64,000 bases of DNA. Source: an uncultured Muribaculaceae bacterium. Lineage in GTDB: Bacteria; Bacteroidota; Bacteroidia; Bacteroidales; Muribaculaceae. The notes under the pieces were generated by a model, which saw only the letters and a list, made by a program, of their open reading frames with translations, was not told the origin of the DNA and made no database searches. Position numbers and translations under genes: made by a program. The number at the start of each line of letters is the position of its first letter. The first letter of the stretch is position 1. The DNA is taken from positions 60,947 to 124,946 of the forward strand of contig CALUIB010000008.1 of NCBI GenBank assembly GCA_944320595.1, written 5' to 3'. Of the stretch, positions 61,591 through 64,000 are shown piece by piece.

Positions 61591-63729
61591 ATGAGACCTA
61601 ATTTTAAAAACATAGATATAGCAAACGAAGCCTTCAACGTCAAGCACGAAGCTATTGCCGAAGGCGAAAAATGGATTACCCCCGAGCTTATCCCAGTTAA
61701 GCCCATCTACACCAAGCAAGACCTGGAAGGACTTGAACACTTGAACTATGTTGCCGGTATTCCTCCCTACCTGCGTGGCCCGTACAGCTGCATGTATGCA
61801 CTGCGCCCATGGACCATACGCCAGTATGCCGGTTTCTCCACGGCTGCCGAGTCCAACGCATTCTACCGCCGCAACCTTGCCTCGGGACAAAAGGGCTTGT
61901 CGGTAGCATTCGACCTCCCCACCCACCGCGGCTACAACGCCGACAACCCACGCGTGGTGGGCGACGTGGGCAAGGCAGGCGTGTCGATATGCTCGCTCGA
62001 CGACATGAAGGTGCTTTTCGACGGCATTCCATTGAACAAAATGTCGGTGTCGATGACCATGAACGGTGCCGTGCTCCCCATCCTCGCATTCTACATCAAT
62101 GCAGGCCTGGAACAGGGTGCCAAGCTCGATGAAATGGCCGGCACTATCCAAAACGACATCCTCAAGGAATTCATGGTGCGTAACACATATATCTACCCGC
62201 CTAAATTCTCGATGAAGATTATCGCCGACATTTTTGAATACACTTCGCAGAATATGCCCAAGTTCAACTCAATCTCAATCTCGGGCTACCACATGCAGGA
62301 AGCCGGCGCAACAGCCGACATCGAACTCGCCTACACGCTTGCCGACGGCCTTGAATACATTCGCGCCGGCATCAACGCAGGTATGTCGATCGACGCATTC
62401 GCTCCGCGCCTGTCGTTCTTCTGGGCAATAGGCATGAACTTCTTCATGGAAATAGCCAAGATGAGGGCTGCACGTATGCTTTGGGCAAAGATTGTAAAGG
62501 AATTCGGCCCCACCAATCCCAAGTCGCTCGCCTTGCGCACCCACTGCCAGACGTCGGGCTGGTCGCTCACCGAGCAAGACCCGTTCAACAACGTGGGCCG
62601 CACCTGCATCGAGGCCATGGGGGCAGCCCTGGGCCACACCCAGTCGCTCCACACCAACGCCCTCGACGAGGCCATCGCACTGCCCACCGACTTCTCGGCT
62701 CGCATTGCGCGCAACACCCAAATCTACATTCAGGAAGAAACCTACATCACCAAGGAAATCGACCCGTGGGCAGGTTCCTACTATGTAGAGGCTCTTACCA
62801 ACGAGATAGCCCACAAGGCTTGGGAACACATCCAGGAAATCGAGAAACTGGGCGGCATGGCCAAGGCCATCGAAACCGGCATACCCAAGATGCGTATCGA
62901 GGAGGCCGCAGCTCGCACCCAGGCCCGCATCGACTCGGGCAAGCAGACCATCGTGGGTGTCAACAAATACCGTCTGGAGAAAGAGGCTCCTATCGACATC
63001 CTCGAAATCGACAACACCGAGGTTCGCAAGGAGCAAATCGAGCGGCTTGAACAGCTCAAGGCCAACCGCGACGAGGCCGCCGTGCAAAAGGCCCTCGACG
63101 ACATTACCGAGTGCGTCAAGACCGGCAACGGCAACCTGCTCGACCTGGCAGTGAAGGCCGCAGCCGTCCGCGCATCGCTGGGCGAAATCTCCGACGCTTG
63201 CGAAAAGGTAGTAGGACGTTATAAAGCAGTAATCAAAACTATATCAGGCGTGTACTCAGCAGAAACAAAGAACGACCCATACTTCGAGGAAGCCAAGCAA
63301 ATGACTGCCGAATTTGCCAAGAAGGAGGGACGCCAACCGCGCATAATGATTGCGAAGATGGGGCAAGACGGACACGACCGCGGCGCAAAGGTGGTAGCAA
63401 CAGGCTACGCCGACTGCGGTTTCGACGTCGATATGGGCCCGCTGTTCCAAACCCCGGCCGAGGCTGCTCGCCAAGCCGTTGAAAACGACGTGCACGTGCT
63501 CGGCGTTTCTTCGCTTGCAGCTGGCCACAAGACCTTGATACCGCAAGTTATCGAGGAATTGAAGAAACTGGGCCGCGAGGACATCGTAATCATCGCCGGT
63601 GGCGTAATCCCCGTGCAGGACTACGACTTCCTCTACAAGGCAGGCGTGGCCGCAATCTTCGGCCCCGGCAGCTCAATCACCAAGTCGGCTTGCGAAATCA
63701 TGAAAATCCTTAACAACACCGAGGAATAA
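61591..63729 (+). CDS. mutB: Methylmalonyl-CoA mutase large subunit
   Basis: The 712-residue catalytic subunit. The CoA-binding barrel has [32 protein letters not shown] and [12 protein letters not shown]. The C-terminal B12 domain has the intact DxHxxG motif in [17 protein letters not shown] (the His is the lower axial cobalt ligand), then the GSS-like segment near [10 protein letters not shown]. It is co-transcribed with mutA and ended by a hairpin at 63755-63789. The epimerase and decarboxylase genes that often adjoin are not in the window. Confidence 0.98.
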   Translation: MRPNFKNIDIANEAFNVKHEAIAEGEKWITPELIPVKPIYTKQDLEGLEHLNYVAGIPPYLRGPYSCMYALRPWTIRQYAGFSTAAESNAFYRRNLASGQKGLSVAFDLPTHRGYNADNPRVVGDVGKAGVSICSLDDMKVLFDGIPLNKMSVSMTMNGAVLPILAFYINAGLEQGAKLDEMAGTIQNDILKEFMVRNTYIYPPKFSMKIIADIFEYTSQNMPKFNSISISGYHMQEAGATADIELAYTLADGLEYIRAGINAGMSIDAFAPRLSFFWAIGMNFFMEIAKMRAARMLWAKIVKEFGPTNPKSLALRTHCQTSGWSLTEQDPFNNVGRTCIEAMGAALGHTQSLHTNALDEAIALPTDFSARIARNTQIYIQEETYITKEIDPWAGSYYVEALTNEIAHKAWEHIQEIEKLGGMAKAIETGIPKMRIEEAAARTQARIDSGKQTIVGVNKYRLEKEAPIDILEIDNTEVRKEQIERLEQLKANRDEAAVQKALDDITECVKTGNGNLLDLAVKAAAVRASLGEISDACEKVVGRYKAVIKTISGVYSAETKNDPYFEEAKQMTAEFAKKEGRQPRIMIAKMGQDGHDRGAKVVATGYADCGFDVDMGPLFQTPAEAARQAVENDVHVLGVSSLAAGHKTLIPQVIEELKKLGREDIVIIAGGVIPVQDYDFLYKAGVAAIFGPGSSITKSACEIMKILNNTEE

Positions 63730-63754
63730 CCCCACCGGGGTAACACACCACCAC

Positions 63755-63789
63755 AAAAGTGGGAGCCACGCAAAGCGGCTCCCACTTTT
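63755..63789 (+). terminator. mutAB terminator
   Basis: A perfect 13-bp stem (63755-63767 with 63777-63789) with a 9-nt loop; the right arm ends in four T's, 25 bp past the mutB stop. Confidence 0.88.
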
Positions 63790-63814
63790 GTTATCCCTAA
63801 AAGTTATTAGACCT

Positions 63815-63834
63815 ATTAGACTAATTAGTCTAAT
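63815..63834. repeat. 20-bp perfect palindrome
   Basis: A perfect palindrome built of ATTAGAC units, preceded by a further ATTAGACCT copy. It resembles the arms of the hairpin at 57595-57641 and may belong to the same repeat family. Confidence 0.65.
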
Positions 63835-63843
63835 CTCCACACC

Positions 63844-64000
63844 TTGCGCTCGGCTTGCACTATCTTTCCATAAGACAGGCTGCGCCTCGGCTAATCGCAA
63901 ATTCATGCAAGCATGATTTGCATTTGCGCTCGGCTTGCACTATCTTTCCATAAGACAGGCTGCGCCTCGGCTAATCGCAAATTCATGCAAGCATGATTTG
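63844..64000. repeat. 80-bp tandem direct repeat, cut by the window end
   Basis: Two head-to-tail copies with a period of 80 bp: 63844-63923 and 63924-64000, the second truncated after 77 bases. The copies are identical over the visible part. Each unit contains an inner inverted repeat (GCAAATTCATGC and GCATGATTTGC) and two CTCGGCT submotifs. No gene is seen here. Confidence 0.9.

Noticed and set aside
63844..64000. CRISPR array
   Set aside because: Units are 80 bp and contiguous, with no unique spacers between repeats.

Overview
The window comes from a gut-type member of the Bacteroidales. The best fit is a Muribaculaceae-like lineage, judged from protein flavour and a GC content near 50-55% by eye. 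Supporting signs are SprA and C-terminal type IX secretion (T9SS) sorting tails, a GlnN-type glutamine synthetase, MutA/MutB methylmalonyl-CoA mutase, TamL, DUF4494, and promoters of the Bacteroidetes kind (TTTG, about 19-20 nt, then TAnnTTTG). No rRNA, tRNA or CRISPR array was found. Genus and species cannot be set from the sequence alone.

Layout. 0-6.3 kb: rseP and dxr (isoprenoid and envelope stress), then a large secreted T9SS cargo. 6.6-11.2 kb: an ABC-F ATPase with one degenerate nucleotide site, a Dabb-domain protein and glnN. 11.2-17.5 kb is accessory in character: a stand-alone MmeI-like restriction-modification enzyme bracketed by short repeats, a secreted GH16 glucanase, a secreted C1 peptidase and an Rpn-type nuclease. 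18.2-23.4 kb: serC-serA, an MFS carrier, a YggS protein and DUF4494. 23.5-26.8 kb is a disturbed, more AT-rich stretch with a truncated MATE gene, an HxlR regulator, a GNAT enzyme and an Ig-like surface protein. 26.8-36.7 kb: an rRNA methyltransferase/ROK kinase/HAD phosphatase operon, tamL with an iron alcohol dehydrogenase, an outer-membrane barrel protein and a VanZ protein. 36.8-48.5 kb runs forward: Na+ symporter, small membrane protein, folP, cdaA, ruvA and the 2481-residue sprA. 48.5-53.8 kb: two nitroreductases flank a DUF1848 remnant, groES-groEL and an orphan tyrosine recombinase. 53.9-64 kb: prfA, a DUF4153 membrane protein, pyrF, a decayed four-helix-bundle gene, pgk and mutA-mutB, ending in an 80-bp tandem repeat.

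How the genes fit together. Most are core metabolism and envelope biogenesis. SprA is the outer-membrane channel of T9SS, and at least one protein here (2746-6261) carries a clear sorting tail that would use it; the GH16 enzyme and the Ig-like protein end in similar GIYIV-type modules. TamL and RseP also serve the envelope. MutA/MutB fit the succinate-propionate metabolism of gut Bacteroidales. cdaA makes c-di-AMP and sits in one run with folP and ruvA. No clearly new multi-gene system was found. The observations most worth checking are the asymmetric ABC-F protein, the repeat-bracketed MmeI-like gene, the orphan recombinase with its palindrome, the shared upstream element of two neighbouring genes, and several gene remnants.
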